A DNA stretch of 41,622 bases, taken from Nitrospinota bacterium (lineage in GTDB: Bacteria > UBA8248). The stretch spans positions 29,213 to 70,834 of the forward strand of contig JAPOYD010000184.1 in assembly GCA_026706735.1 (NCBI GenBank), read 5' to 3'. The notes under the pieces were generated by a model. That model made no database searches. It had not been told where the DNA came from and saw nothing but the letters and a program-made list of their open reading frames with translations. The number at the start of each line of letters is the position of its first letter. The stretch's first letter is position 1. The translations under genes and the position numbers were made by a program. This document shows, in pieces, positions 1-7,761 of the stretch.

Positions 1-349
1 GGAGGCTCAGGCTCTCTTCCATCGTGGGAAGCAGAATACCGCGCAGGGCGGGCACCAGGGCCACGAGGCCCGCACCGCCCAGCATGAGCAGGAAAAACAG
101 CCTGGTCGACGGATTCCTGTCCGCGAGCCTTCCCCCAATGGAATAGCCGAGGCTGAGAGCGGCGAGGATGATGCCGATCATCGAGGTCCAGGTGTAGAGC
201 GTGTTGCCGAAATGAGGTGCCAACACGCGCGCCGCCGCGATCTCCATGACGAGAATCGAACCGCCCGAGAGAAAGACCGAGAAATAGAGATAAAGCCCCG
301 CCATGTTCTTCGTTTCAGATTCCGGCGCTCGCCTGGGCTGTCTTGCCAC
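1..349 (-). CDS. Spermidine-synthase-like membrane protein, N-terminal part (cut by window edge)
   Basis: Only the first about 116 codons lie in the window; the rest continues past position 1. Reading the minus strand gives two or three hydrophobic segments, with ILVMEIAAARVLAPHFGNT and TWTSMIGIILAALSLGY, then GGRLADR. This is the characteristic start of the membrane domain found in fused MFS/spermidine-synthase-type proteins, in which a membrane module precedes an aminopropyltransferase fold. I place the start at GTG 349-347 because AGGAG lies at 360-356 with a 6-nt spacer. An ATG at 304 is in frame and closer to the conserved part but has no clear ribosome site. The catalytic domain is not visible, so activity on putrescine is only inferred. 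The gene is divergent from the CoA-transferase operon. Confidence 0.75.
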   Translation of the reverse strand, partial: MARQPRRAPESETKNMAGLYLYFSVFLSGGSILVMEIAAARVLAPHFGNTLYTWTSMIGIILAALSLGYSIGGRLADRNPSTRLFFLLMLGGAGLVALVPALRGILLPTMEESLSL

Positions 350-531
350 CGCGCACTCCTCGAAGAAAGAAAACCTCGCCCTGCAAAAAGAAAACCGCAC
401 TCTATGGCACTAAAAGACCTGAGGCAAGCCTTGGGTCCGCCTGGATTTTTTCGGGTCGATGCCGCATAAATAGAATGAAATTTGAGCACAACGGCGCTGC
501 ATGGATTTTCCCTCAACAAGAGAACGACGAT

Positions 532-1221
532 TTGACCTCCGACAAGGTGTATCCATCATCCAGAGCCGCCGTCGCCGACATCCCCGATGGCGCCACCATT
601 CTGCTGGGCGGGTTCGGCGGCGCGGGCATCCCGGAAAATCTCCTGGTCGCCATGGCCGATCATCCCGCGCGCGACCTGACCGTCGTCACCAACCACGCGG
701 GCTTCGGCGAACGCGGCCTCGCCGTTCTGCTCCGGCAGGGGAAGGTGAAGAAAATCATCTGCAGCTACGCCTTCCATAGGAGCGCGTTCGTGTTCAGAGA
801 GCTCTATCTGGAGGGGAAAATCGAACTCGAACAACTCCCCCAAGGAACCATGGCGGAGAGAATCCGGGCGGCGGGTGCGGGGATTTCCGCCTTCTACACG
901 CCCACCGGCGTCGGCACGCAGGCCGCCGAGGGCAAGGAGACCCGCACGATAAACGGGCGCGACGTCGTGCTCGAACATCCCCTGCCCGGCGACGTGGCCG
1001 TCATCAAGGCGCACCGGGCCGACGCCATGGGAAACCTCACCTACCGGGGCACGGCGGCGAACTTCAACCCCGTCATGGCGACGGCGGCGCCGCTCACCAT
1101 CGTCGAGGTGGAGGAAATCGTGGCCCCCGGCGTCATCGCGCCCGAGAGCGTGCACACGCCCTCGATATACGTGCAAAGAGTCGTCAGAGGAGAAGACCTT
1201 GACCTCCGATCCGAAACTTGA
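532..1221 (+). CDS. 3-oxoacid CoA-transferase subunit A
   Basis: This is the alpha subunit of a family I CoA-transferase, which moves CoA between a donor such as succinyl-CoA and a 3-oxoacid such as acetoacetate or 3-oxoadipate. The family pattern is clear: DKVYPSSRAAVADIPDGAT, the Gly-rich LLGGFGGAGIPENL, and later GDVAVIKAHRADAMGNLTYRGTAANFNP. From TTG 532 the product is 229 residues, the usual length. The frame is open upstream (ATG at 475), but that extension lacks family similarity. Both subunit genes begin with the same 11 bases, TTGACCTCCGA (532 and 1199), which supports TTG as the start here. The end overlaps the B-subunit gene by 23 bp. The exact substrate cannot be told from sequence. 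Confidence 0.88.
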   Translation: MTSDKVYPSSRAAVADIPDGATILLGGFGGAGIPENLLVAMADHPARDLTVVTNHAGFGERGLAVLLRQGKVKKIICSYAFHRSAFVFRELYLEGKIELEQLPQGTMAERIRAAGAGISAFYTPTGVGTQAAEGKETRTINGRDVVLEHPLPGDVAVIKAHRADAMGNLTYRGTAANFNPVMATAAPLTIVEVEEIVAPGVIAPESVHTPSIYVQRVVRGEDLDLRSET

Positions 1222-1894
1222 AAGCTGCGCCTTAAAGCCGGCCGATATCGCCCGGCGCGTGGCGGCGGAACTGCCCGACGGCGCGGTGGTGAACTTAGGC
1301 ATCGGCATACCCACGCTGGTGGGGAACTACGTGGATGCCGGGCGCGGCGTGATGTTCATGGCCGAAAACGGAATCATCGGCGCAGGCCCCAAGCCGGAAC
1401 CCGGCGAAGAGGACAAGGACTACATCAACGCGTCGCGCGAGCCCATCACCACGCTTCCGGGCGCGTCGGTGTTCGGACACGCCGACGCCTTCGCCATGAT
1501 ACGCGGCGGCCACATCGACATCGCCGTCATGGGCGCGCTGCAGGTTTCGGCCCAGGGCGACCTCGCCAACTGGACGGTGCCGGGCGTGGGCAAGGGCGGC
1601 ATCGGCGGCGCGATGGACCTGGCGGCGGGCGCGCGCGAGGTCTACGCCATCATGACCCACACCATGAAGGACGGCGGCCTCAAGCTCCTGGAAGAGTGCA
1701 CCTATCCCCTCACCGCGCGGCGTGTAGTCACCAAGCTGTTCACCGACATCGCGTTCATCGAGTTCACGCCAGACGGCCCCTTTCTCAGGGAAGTGGCCGA
1801 AGGCCTCACGATAGAGGACGTGCAGGCGGTGAGCGAACCCGCGCTCCTCACGAACGGGCCGCCCGGCGCCCTCATGCGCGAGGAAACTCCATGA
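1199..1894 (+). CDS. 3-oxoacid CoA-transferase subunit B
   Basis: This is the beta subunit of the same family I CoA-transferase, 231 residues, and it carries the catalytic glutamate. Visible marks are LGIGIPTLVGNYVD, then FMAENGIIGAGP, whose Glu in the E-N-G motif forms the acyl-CoA thioester intermediate in this family. GASVFGHADAFAMIRGGHID, the GVGKGGIGGAMDL stretch and the C-terminal DGPFLREVAEG are also typical. It starts at TTG 1199, preceded by AGGAGAAG, and overlaps the A-subunit gene. Its stop overlaps the next gene's ATG (ATGA at 1891-1894), so the two subunits and the FIST protein look translationally coupled. Ketone-body use, 3-oxoadipate breakdown and short-chain acid activation are all possible roles. 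Confidence 0.9.
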   Translation: MTSDPKLESCALKPADIARRVAAELPDGAVVNLGIGIPTLVGNYVDAGRGVMFMAENGIIGAGPKPEPGEEDKDYINASREPITTLPGASVFGHADAFAMIRGGHIDIAVMGALQVSAQGDLANWTVPGVGKGGIGGAMDLAAGAREVYAIMTHTMKDGGLKLLEECTYPLTARRVVTKLFTDIAFIEFTPDGPFLREVAEGLTIEDVQAVSEPALLTNGPPGALMREETP

Positions 1895-3111
1895 CGCGCG
1901 CGGGCAGTGGCCTCTCCGCGAACCCCGACGCCGCGGCCGCCGCGCGTGAAGCAACAGAAGAAGCCATGGCGGAGGCGAAGCTCGACGCCGCTTCTCTCGT
2001 ATTCCTGTTCTCGACGCCGGGGCACCTGGGCAGATGGCCCGAGGTGGTCGCCGCTGTTGCCGAGGGGACGGGCGGCGCGCGCATCGTCGGCTGCACCGGC
2101 TTCGGCGTCATGACGGCGCAGGGCGAAATCGAGCGGACGCCGGGCATCTCGGTCCTGGCGGTCGGCGGCGACGCTCCGCCCGCAGCGCCTTTTCTCGTCG
2201 AGGGTCTGGGCGACTCACCACTGGAATGCGGGCGCGCCATCGGCCGGGCGGCGAAAAAAGAACTGGCCGACGCGCTCTCTCACGAGAAACCGCCCCTGGT
2301 CGTCATCATGCCCGACAGCTATCACCTCCAGGCCGACGCGCTTTTCGAGGGAATTCACGAGGAACTGGGCGAGGAGGCCATCATCGTGGGAGGCGGCGCC
2401 GCGGACGACGGCTCGGCGGGGAGAACCTTTCAGTTCCTGGACGGGCAGGTGCAGACAAACGCCGTCTCGGGCGTCGTATTCGCGGGCGCGCCCAGGCGGT
2501 TCATCGGGATATCCCAGGCCTATCTGCCGGTCGGCGAGCCCAGGCTCATCACCCGGGCGGAGGAGAACGTCGTCTGGGAAATTTCGGGCGAGCGCGCCTA
2601 CGACGCCTTCGCCGAGGCGGCGGGCCCCGAATGGATGGAGAACATCCGGTTCGCCGCCATGAACCTGTTCATCGGCATTCCGGGAGACCCGGACAAGGTG
2701 GTGCTCGACCACGGCGAGTACATCGTGCGGCCCATCGTGGGCGCGGACGAGGAACGGGGGGTCATCGCGCTGCCGACGCCGGTGAAAACCGGCCAGGCCA
2801 TCACCTTCGCCAAACGGGACGGAACACGCGCGAGAGAGGACCTCCGCACCATGCTCGAAAAAGGCGCGCGCCGCTTCGCCGCCTCGGAGGATGCGGACGC
2901 AAACGCGTTCGGCCTTTATTTCAACTGCGCGGGCCGGGGCAGTTCCCTCTACGGGGAGATGGAGGTGGACGCCGGCGCAATCCGGGAGAAGATGCGCGGG
3001 CTGCCCGTCGCCGGTTTCTTCACGGGTTCCGAGATAGCGCCCATCGGAAAAATCGACCATCTCCACCAGTATTCCGGCGTCCTCGTTCTGCTGGGAGAGG
3101 ACACGGCTTAA
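1891..3111 (+). CDS. FIST-domain sensory protein
   Basis: This 406-residue soluble protein has the FIST N-terminal and C-terminal domain arrangement. The first half holds SLVFLFSTPGHLGRWPEVVAAV and the RIVGCTGFGVMT signature. The second half holds an LYFNCAGRGSSLYG stretch followed by LPVAGFFTGSEIAPIG, which is typical of FIST_C. FIST domains are thought to bind small ligands, possibly amino acids, in signal transduction proteins. Here there is no attached kinase, cyclase or chemotaxis domain, so it is a stand-alone FIST protein. The ATG at 1891 overlaps the CoA-transferase stop, so it is almost certainly made together with the enzyme. A role in sensing the acid handled by the transferase is an inference from this coupling only. 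Confidence 0.85.
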   Translation: MTRAGSGLSANPDAAAAAREATEEAMAEAKLDAASLVFLFSTPGHLGRWPEVVAAVAEGTGGARIVGCTGFGVMTAQGEIERTPGISVLAVGGDAPPAAPFLVEGLGDSPLECGRAIGRAAKKELADALSHEKPPLVVIMPDSYHLQADALFEGIHEELGEEAIIVGGGAADDGSAGRTFQFLDGQVQTNAVSGVVFAGAPRRFIGISQAYLPVGEPRLITRAEENVVWEISGERAYDAFAEAAGPEWMENIRFAAMNLFIGIPGDPDKVVLDHGEYIVRPIVGADEERGVIALPTPVKTGQAITFAKRDGTRAREDLRTMLEKGARRFAASEDADANAFGLYFNCAGRGSSLYGEMEVDAGAIREKMRGLPVAGFFTGSEIAPIGKIDHLHQYSGVLVLLGEDTA

Positions 3112-3150
3112 GGAAAAAGAATTTCCTCATCATCCACGGGAGTGCGTCTT

Positions 3151-3579
3151 ATGGGATACAGCACCGGAAGCATCATTGTCACGACCCTTCACGTGCTGAG
3201 CGCCATTCTGGCGGTCGGCGGCGTGGCTTTCCTTCGCTTCGTGGTCATTCCCACGGCGGCGGACCTGCCCGAGGCGGAGCGGGGGCCGTTCATGGCGAAA
3301 ATCCAGAAACGGTTCATCCCGATCCTCCACGGCTCGTTCCTGATCCTGATCCTCACGGGGCTTCACCACTTAGGCCGCCTCGTGGTCAGCGGACTCGCCA
3401 TTCCGGGGTCGCTGATCGTGAAGATCGTCCTCGCGCTCGTCATCATCTTCGTGGGCGTAGCACTCACCATCCCGAGAGGCTTCGAGGGCATGAAGGCGCA
3501 ACGCAAGACCTGGCTTCTCCTGAACCTCGTCCTTGCCTTGATCGTCGTCTACCTGGGCGTCTCCGTCACCCACGGGTAA
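3151..3579 (+). CDS. Small integral membrane protein, CopD/DUF2269-like
   Basis: This is a 142-residue inner-membrane protein with four predicted hydrophobic segments. In order they are TTLHVLSAILAVGGVAFLRF, LHGSFLILILTGLHHLG, the segment around LIVKIVLALVIIFVGVALTI, and LLLNLVLALIVVYLGV. The His in the first segment (THVLS-like) and the HG and HH residues in the second resemble the four-helix CopD/DUF2269 group, whose members may carry heme or copper; this is a resemblance only. ATG 3151 is preferred over GTG 3142 because GGGAG at 3138-3142 is 8 nt away from it. The gene lies 39 bp after the FIST gene and 21 bp before the dehydrogenase gene, so it is probably cotranscribed with both. Confidence 0.7.
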   Translation: MGYSTGSIIVTTLHVLSAILAVGGVAFLRFVVIPTAADLPEAERGPFMAKIQKRFIPILHGSFLILILTGLHHLGRLVVSGLAIPGSLIVKIVLALVIIFVGVALTIPRGFEGMKAQRKTWLLLNLVLALIVVYLGVSVTHG

Positions 3580-3600
3580 GGCAGGCAAAGGAGAACGCAA

Positions 3601-4605
3601 GTGATGCGAGCGGGCTGGTACGAGCGCAAGGGCGCGGCGCGCGAGGTCATCGAGATCGGCGAGACGGCGACGCCCGAACCCGGTCCCGGAGAGATCAGGG
3701 TGCGGCTTCACGCATCGGGCGTGAACCCCACGGACTGCAAGCGCCGCGGAGGGCTTGGGGCCGAGGATTGGGGCTATTTCGAGCACTTCCCGGATTTCCC
3801 GAGGATCATCCCCCACAACGACGGCGCGGGCGTCGTGGAGGAGCTCGGCCCGGGCGCGAGCGGCCATGAAACCGGCGACCGGGTATGGGTCTACAACGCG
3901 CGCTACAAACGCGCGTTCGGCACCTCGGCGCAATACGTCTGCCTGCCGGAGAGGTTTCTCGTCCGCCTGCCCGAAGAAACCACCTTCGCAGAGGGCGCTT
4001 GCCTCGGCATTCCCGCCATGACGGCCCACCGCTGCCTGTTCGCGGACGGCCCCATCGCGGGCAAGACGGTGCTGGTGACGGGAGGTGCTGGCCGCGTGGG
4101 CGTCTACGCCGTGCAACTGGCCAAATGGGCGGGAGCGCGCGTAATCGCCACGGTGAGTTCGGCGGCCAAGGCGGAGCGCGCTTCTCGCGCCGATCACATC
4201 ATCAACTACCGCGAAGAGGACGTCGCCGAAAGAGTCCTTGAGATCACGGGCGGCGCGGGCGTGGACCGCGTGGTGGACGTGAACCTGGGCGTGAACTGGG
4301 AGACGAACTACAAGATCCTGAAAATCGGCGGGGTCATCACTTCTTATTCCTCGATGGGGGATCGCAACCCTCCCTTTCCCCACTACGAACTCATGCTGAA
4401 CAACATCACCATCCGCCTCGTGATGGTCCACTGCTGCCCGCCGGAGGCTCTGCTCCAAGCGGCGGCGGACATCACCCGCGCCCTGGATGAGGGCGCGCTC
4501 TCCCACCACATCGCGGAGCGGTTCCCGCTCGACGAGATCGCAAGCGCGCACGAGGCCGTGGAAGCGGGTGAGGCGGTGGGCAACGTGATCGTGGAAATCG
4601 ACTAG
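3601..4605 (+). CDS. Zinc-independent quinone oxidoreductase-like MDR dehydrogenase
   Basis: This 334-residue protein belongs to the medium-chain dehydrogenase/reductase superfamily, quinone oxidoreductase branch, which uses NADPH to reduce quinones or enones. The N-terminal GroES-like domain shows PGEIRVRLHASGVNPTDCK and IIPHNDGAGVVEELG. The nucleotide-binding fold follows with VTGGAGRVGVYAVQLAKWAG, a variant of the usual AxxGxxG motif. The Cys/His set for catalytic or structural zinc in alcohol dehydrogenases is absent. GTG 3601 is followed at once by ATG 3604. AAGGAG at 3588-3593 suits either start, and ATG may be the real one, giving 333 residues. It closes the plus-strand run that begins at 532. 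The physiological substrate is unknown. Confidence 0.85.
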   Translation: MMRAGWYERKGAAREVIEIGETATPEPGPGEIRVRLHASGVNPTDCKRRGGLGAEDWGYFEHFPDFPRIIPHNDGAGVVEELGPGASGHETGDRVWVYNARYKRAFGTSAQYVCLPERFLVRLPEETTFAEGACLGIPAMTAHRCLFADGPIAGKTVLVTGGAGRVGVYAVQLAKWAGARVIATVSSAAKAERASRADHIINYREEDVAERVLEITGGAGVDRVVDVNLGVNWETNYKILKIGGVITSYSSMGDRNPPFPHYELMLNNITIRLVMVHCCPPEALLQAAADITRALDEGALSHHIAERFPLDEIASAHEAVEAGEAVGNVIVEID

Positions 4606-4930
4606 ACTGGGAGTCAGGGGGGTGTTGAAAAAACCCCTGCCCTCCCTCATCCCGAGTAGGCGCGCTCGCGCGCCGTATCGAGGGTCAATCACGACCAATG
4701 CGGGCTTGTTGAAAAAGCCCATGAGAGGCTAAAGGCAACCCCCTTGAAAGGGAAACCCCATAAAGTCAACCCCCCCTACCCCCCCTTGTCAGGGGGGGTA
4801 GGGGGGGTTACATTTCCAGTCGAGAGGAATGTTGGGGAGTTCCGCCGCCAAGCGGGACAAGGGTTTGACGCGACCGATGAGAGAGTGTCAAAGGCGCCCG
4901 CTCCCGGAACCGGCTTTTTCAACGGCTCCG
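4606..4930. repeat. 325-bp intergenic repeat region between convergent genes
   Basis: No gene is seen here. The gap holds a direct copy of the dispersed end motif (GTGTTGAAAAAACCCC at 4622-4637), a second copy (TTGTTGAAAAAGCCC, 4706-4720), and an inverted copy (GGCTTTTTCAAC at 4912-4923). A long C/G palindrome lies between them. The layout is that of a MITE-like element bounded by inverted ends, in a gap between two convergent genes where insertion would be tolerated. Confidence 0.6.
4768..4809. repeat. Perfect 19-bp inverted repeat with two C7/G7 blocks
   Basis: The left arm is 4768-4786 (AA, seven C, TA, seven C, T) and the right arm is 4791-4809, its exact reverse complement. They are separated by the 4-nt loop TGTC. 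It lies between the convergent dehydrogenase and bioF-like genes, so an RNA hairpin could act as a bidirectional transcription stop, but neither side has a T tract. It is related to the shorter CCCCCTTGAGGGGG hairpins found in the other intergenic elements. Confidence 0.75.
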
Positions 4931-6166
4931 TCAGGCGGGGCCGGGGAGGATGCCCAGCTTCTTGAGTCCCGACTCCAGGGCGTCGAGCGTCCGGTCGATC
5001 TGCGCCTCGGTGTGCGTCGCCATCAGGGTGGCCCGGAGCCTGCTGGTTCCCTCGGGCACCGTGGGCGGGCGGATAGCGAGCAGGTAGACGCCCGCCTCCA
5101 TCAGATGCTCGGCGAGCGCCAGCGTTTTTTCCGTATCCTTGACGATGATGGGGAAAATCGGAACCTCCGCACCCGGAGGCTGCTCGCTCACGCGAACCCC
5201 GATGTGGCGAAGTCCCGCGCGAAAGCGCGCGCACAGGTTCGCCAGATTCTCCCGGCGGCGCTCTCCTTCCGCTCCCTGGGCGACGCGAAGGGCGGCGCAA
5301 GAGGCGGCGGCCACGGCGGGCGGGAGGCTCGTCGAGTAGATATAGGGCCGCGCCTTGTTGACGAGGTAATCCACCACCTCGGAATCGGTGCAGGCGAACG
5401 CGCCGTATGAGGCGAGCGCCTTGCCCAGCGTGCCCATGGATACCGAAACGCCGTCCTCCGCACCGAAATACGCGGCGCTCCCCCTGCCGCCCTCGCCGAT
5501 GACCCCCGTGCCGTGCGCATCGTCCACCACGAGCATGGCATTGTACTTGCGCGCGAGGTCGCAGATTCCCGGAAGCGGGGCCAAATCCCCGTCCATGCTG
5601 AAGACGCCGTCCGTCACGATGAGTTTCCGGCGCGCTTTGGCGGCTTTCTTGAGAGCGTCTTCCAGGTAATTCACGTTTCGGTGCGGGTAGATGTGGACTT
5701 GAGCTTTTGAGAGCCTGCAGCCGTCCACGATGCTCGCGTGGTTGAGCGCGTCGCTGAAAACGGCGTCTCCCTCACCCGCCAGGGCGGTGATGAGTCCCAG
5801 GTTCGCCAGAAAACCCGAACCGAAGACGAGGGCGGCGTCCTTTCGCTTGAAGGCGGCCAGCTCGCGCGCCAACTCCTCATGCGCGGCCATGTGACCGGAG
5901 ATGAGCGGGGAGGCAGCCCCGCTCGCGCCTGCGGTTCTTACGGCCTCGACGGACGCCTCGATGATGGCCGAATAACCCGCGAGACCCAGGTAGTTGTTGC
6001 TCGAAAGATTGACGAGGGTCCTGCCGCCGTGGCGCATGGTGGGACCCTGCATCCCCTCGACCGTGCGCAGTCTACGGCGCAGGTTGGCTTCGGTGAGTTC
6101 GCGCAGTTCATCTTCGAGCTGCGCCTTCCAGCCTTGTGTGGTGATTTTTTCGCGCGTCTCATCCAT
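4931..6166 (-). CDS. bioF: 8-amino-7-oxononanoate synthase / alpha-oxoamine synthase family
   Basis: This is a 411-residue PLP enzyme of the alpha-oxoamine synthase family, which condenses an amino acid with an acyl-CoA or acyl-ACP and releases CO2. BioF makes the biotin precursor from alanine and pimeloyl thioester; glycine C-acetyltransferase (Kbl) is a close relative. Visible marks are LSSNNYLGLAG near residue 55, His143 in NHASIVDG, Asp216/His218 in DDAHGTGVIG, and the PLP Schiff-base lysine Lys249 in SMGTLGKAL. The C-terminal RLRATLMATHT closes the fold. No other biotin gene and no threonine dehydrogenase is adjacent, so the BioF versus Kbl choice is open. The ATG at 6166 has no obvious ribosome site. 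A terminator-like hairpin lies just upstream. Confidence 0.82.
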   Translation of the reverse strand: MDETREKITTQGWKAQLEDELRELTEANLRRRLRTVEGMQGPTMRHGGRTLVNLSSNNYLGLAGYSAIIEASVEAVRTAGASGAASPLISGHMAAHEELARELAAFKRKDAALVFGSGFLANLGLITALAGEGDAVFSDALNHASIVDGCRLSKAQVHIYPHRNVNYLEDALKKAAKARRKLIVTDGVFSMDGDLAPLPGICDLARKYNAMLVVDDAHGTGVIGEGGRGSAAYFGAEDGVSVSMGTLGKALASYGAFACTDSEVVDYLVNKARPYIYSTSLPPAVAAASCAALRVAQGAEGERRRENLANLCARFRAGLRHIGVRVSEQPPGAEVPIFPIIVKDTEKTLALAEHLMEAGVYLLAIRPPTVPEGTSRLRATLMATHTEAQIDRTLDALESGLKKLGILPGPA

Positions 6167-6179
6167 GCGGGCATTTTAG

Positions 6180-6212
6180 AAAACAAAAACGCCCCCGAAA
6201 AGCGAGGGGCGG
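6180..6212 (-). terminator. Terminator-like hairpin just upstream of the bioF-like gene
   Basis: Read on the minus strand, CGCCCCTCGC-TTTTC-GGGGGCG is followed at once by TTTTTGTTTT, a canonical intrinsic terminator shape. It ends about 14 nt before the bioF-like start codon. It could stop minus-strand transcripts coming through the crcB region from the toxin-antitoxin genes. Alternatively it could act as an attenuator if the bioF promoter lies further upstream. Confidence 0.55.
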
Positions 6213-6299
6213 CGAAACTCTTGCGCCGCCTCCGCAATGGTGTCATTTTGCCGGGAGACCGAGGAAGTGCAGAATCCACCCAGGGGAAAGGAGCCTCGC

Positions 6300-6674
6300 T
6301 TGAACTGGCTTTTGGTGGCGGGCGGCGGCGCGATCGGCAGCGCGCTGCGCTACGGACTGGCGCTCTTCGTGCAGCGATCGCTGGGCGCAGGCTGGCCCTT
6401 CGGCACCCTAGCGGCCAACGTCATCGGCTCGTTCATCATCGGGTGCATGTACGAGTTGCTGGTCGCCAAGGATTTATTCAGCGAGGAAGTCCGCTTGTTC
6501 ACTATGATCGGCCTGCTGGGCGGGTTCACCACGTTCTCCGCCTTCAGCCTCGAAACCCTCCTCATGTTCCAGGAAGGCGACTGGCTCCTGGCGGCGCTCT
6601 ACGTGGCGCTATCGGTCGCGGGGTGTCTCCTCGCCGTCTGGGCGGGGTTTCAGTTCGCCGCCGCGGTGACATGA
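6300..6674 (+). CDS. crcB: Fluoride ion channel CrcB/Fluc
   Basis: This 124-residue protein with four hydrophobic segments matches the CrcB (Fluc) family. These are dual-topology dimeric channels in the inner membrane that let fluoride leave the cell. Signature stretches are GGGAIGSALRYG near the start, GTLAANVIGSFIIG in the second helix, and GLLGGFTTFSAFSLE, which holds the central Na+-binding and phenylalanine region. I choose TTG 6300 because AAAGGAG at 6287-6293 is 6 nt upstream and NWLLVAGGG is the normal family N-terminus. The longer frame from 6237 adds unrelated residues. I looked for a fluoride riboswitch upstream and could not support one. The gene stands alone between minus-strand genes. 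Confidence 0.93.
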   Translation: MNWLLVAGGGAIGSALRYGLALFVQRSLGAGWPFGTLAANVIGSFIIGCMYELLVAKDLFSEEVRLFTMIGLLGGFTTFSAFSLETLLMFQEGDWLLAALYVALSVAGCLLAVWAGFQFAAAVT

Positions 6675-6703
6675 CGCATTAAAACTCCCCCGGCGGCGTT
6701 TCC

Positions 6704-7201
6704 TCATCTTCCGGTTGGGTAGACCGCCTTGTTGCGGTTGTCGTGCCACGGATCGTACCAGAGCACCTGAAACACCTGACCGGCTCTGATCCCATACAAC
6801 CTTTCCCTGGAGTTGATCCGCAAGGACACGATTGTCTCGATGTCGTCTTCTTCGATGTGTTTAAGTCTTTTCTTCGCGGTCGAGGAAAGTTTCGAAACGA
6901 GTATCGGATGATGGTTGTTGCCTCGCCTTCGGCCGCCGCTCGCCTGATACAACTCGGCCCAGGTCATGGTCTCCCAGCTTGAAATCGTATCGTCGACAAG
7001 TCTTCTGAAATCAAGATTCCTGCAGGCCCTCATGCCCCACGGACCATCCCAGTCGATCTTGCCCAAGTGCCAGCAAACCACCAAATGATCGTGAGATTCG
7101 CTTTTTTCCTGGCGAACTTCCTTGACGGATTCCCTGATTGAGGGGCTGGATTGTCGGGGGATTGCTTTTCGGCGCCTACCTCTATTCCTGGAGGGAACCA
7201 T
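6704..7201 (-). CDS. Putative toxin partner of the Panacea-type antitoxin
   Basis: This is a basic protein of about 165 residues. The first 25 residues are rich in Arg/Lys. The body holds TWAELYQASGG, a stretch NNHHPI, then LKHIEEDDIETIVSLRI. It ends with RLYGIRAGQVFQVLWYDPWH and a C-terminal YPTGR. The TW-x-EL plus G-x-R-x-G-x-VF-x-x-LW-x-D pattern recurs in a group of small uncharacterised proteins often placed beside antitoxins; I cannot name its biochemical activity. It overlaps the end of the upstream Panacea gene by 20 bp (from the ATG at 7201; an in-frame ATG at 7222 also exists). The antitoxin-first order and the overlap are typical of toxin-antitoxin pairs. The toxin role is inferred from the neighbour. 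Confidence 0.6.
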   Translation of the reverse strand: MVPSRNRGRRRKAIPRQSSPSIRESVKEVRQEKSESHDHLVVCWHLGKIDWDGPWGMRACRNLDFRRLVDDTISSWETMTWAELYQASGGRRRGNNHHPILVSKLSSTAKKRLKHIEEDDIETIVSLRINSRERLYGIRAGQVFQVLWYDPWHDNRNKAVYPTGR

Positions 7202-7613
7202 AGTATTCCGCCAGCGATTCATGTGAAATAACTCGATTCCCTCTTACTCTGGTCGGGATACCCTTCCTTGCGTTCATCCAGGGGGGTTCGGAGTGCGTGA
7301 GATCGCTCAGTTGCTGACCGCTGTAGTCCCCGTAATGGGCCACCACGACGTCTACGGTTTCGCGCTCGCCCTCGGACAATGCGTCGGGGTTCGCCCGGAC
7401 CGTGGAGACATGGAAAAACCCTTGATGTTTCTTGTATAAATCGGGACAAACTGGTCCGTTCGCCCACGCCTGAATATCTTCGGGAAACAAAGGCTCTTCA
7501 TCCCAGATGAGATGCCAGGCCTGCGCGAAATAAACGAGCTTTTGAAGTTTCCACGTCGTGATCCTGCCGGTTTTCGACAGAATGTATTCCGCGACATCAT
7601 ATACCGACGCCAT
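7182..7613 (-). CDS. Panacea (SocA/DUF4065) domain antitoxin-like protein
   Basis: This 143-residue protein starts at ATG 7613 (an in-frame ATG at 7661 adds 16 residues). It carries the Panacea domain: VYDVAEYILSKTGRITTWK, LQKLVYFAQAWHLIW, then PLFPEDIQAWANGPVCPDLY. The K-L-Q-K-L-x-Y and A-W-x-x-G-P-V features are hallmarks of the DUF4065/SocA family. Family members act as antitoxins against many unrelated toxins, and SocA is a proteolytic adaptor for the toxin SocB. It is the first gene of a two-gene unit overlapping the putative toxin gene, with a good sigma70-like promoter upstream. Local base composition is more AT-rich than in neighbouring housekeeping genes, which fits recent acquisition. 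Confidence 0.8.
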   Translation of the reverse strand: MASVYDVAEYILSKTGRITTWKLQKLVYFAQAWHLIWDEEPLFPEDIQAWANGPVCPDLYKKHQGFFHVSTVRANPDALSEGERETVDVVVAHYGDYSGQQLSDLTHSEPPWMNARKGIPTRVRGNRVISHESLAEYYGSLQE

Positions 7614-7693
7614 TTCTACCTTCCCTTCCGCCTTTCCATTTTCAGCGATTCCGGACAACATATTTCAGGTTTCAACATACGAACATAATACAA

Positions 7694-7722
7694 AAATAAC
7701 TTATGTCCCCACACCTTGTCAA
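7694..7722 (-). promoter_or_regulatory. Sigma70-type promoter candidate for the Panacea toxin-antitoxin pair
   Basis: On the minus strand, a perfect -35 TTGACA (7722-7717) is followed by a 17-bp spacer and TTATTT (7699-7694). The stretch is AT-rich and lies about 80 bp before the antitoxin ATG at 7613. The -10 box is imperfect, so the exact transcription start is uncertain. Confidence 0.5.
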
Positions 7723-7761
7723 CATCTTATCCACCAGCGCAGCACACCACACGACAAGCAT

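Noticed and set aside
2034..3869. A 611-codon plus-strand frame across the FIST, membrane-protein and dehydrogenase genes
   Set aside because: It is a shifted frame over three recognisable genes and gives an Arg/Gly/His-rich translation with no family match, typical of GC-rich shadows.
6205..6299. Fluoride riboswitch upstream of crcB
   Set aside because: A GCAATGGTG-like stretch is present, but the conserved 3' part of the motif and the pseudoknot partners are not found.
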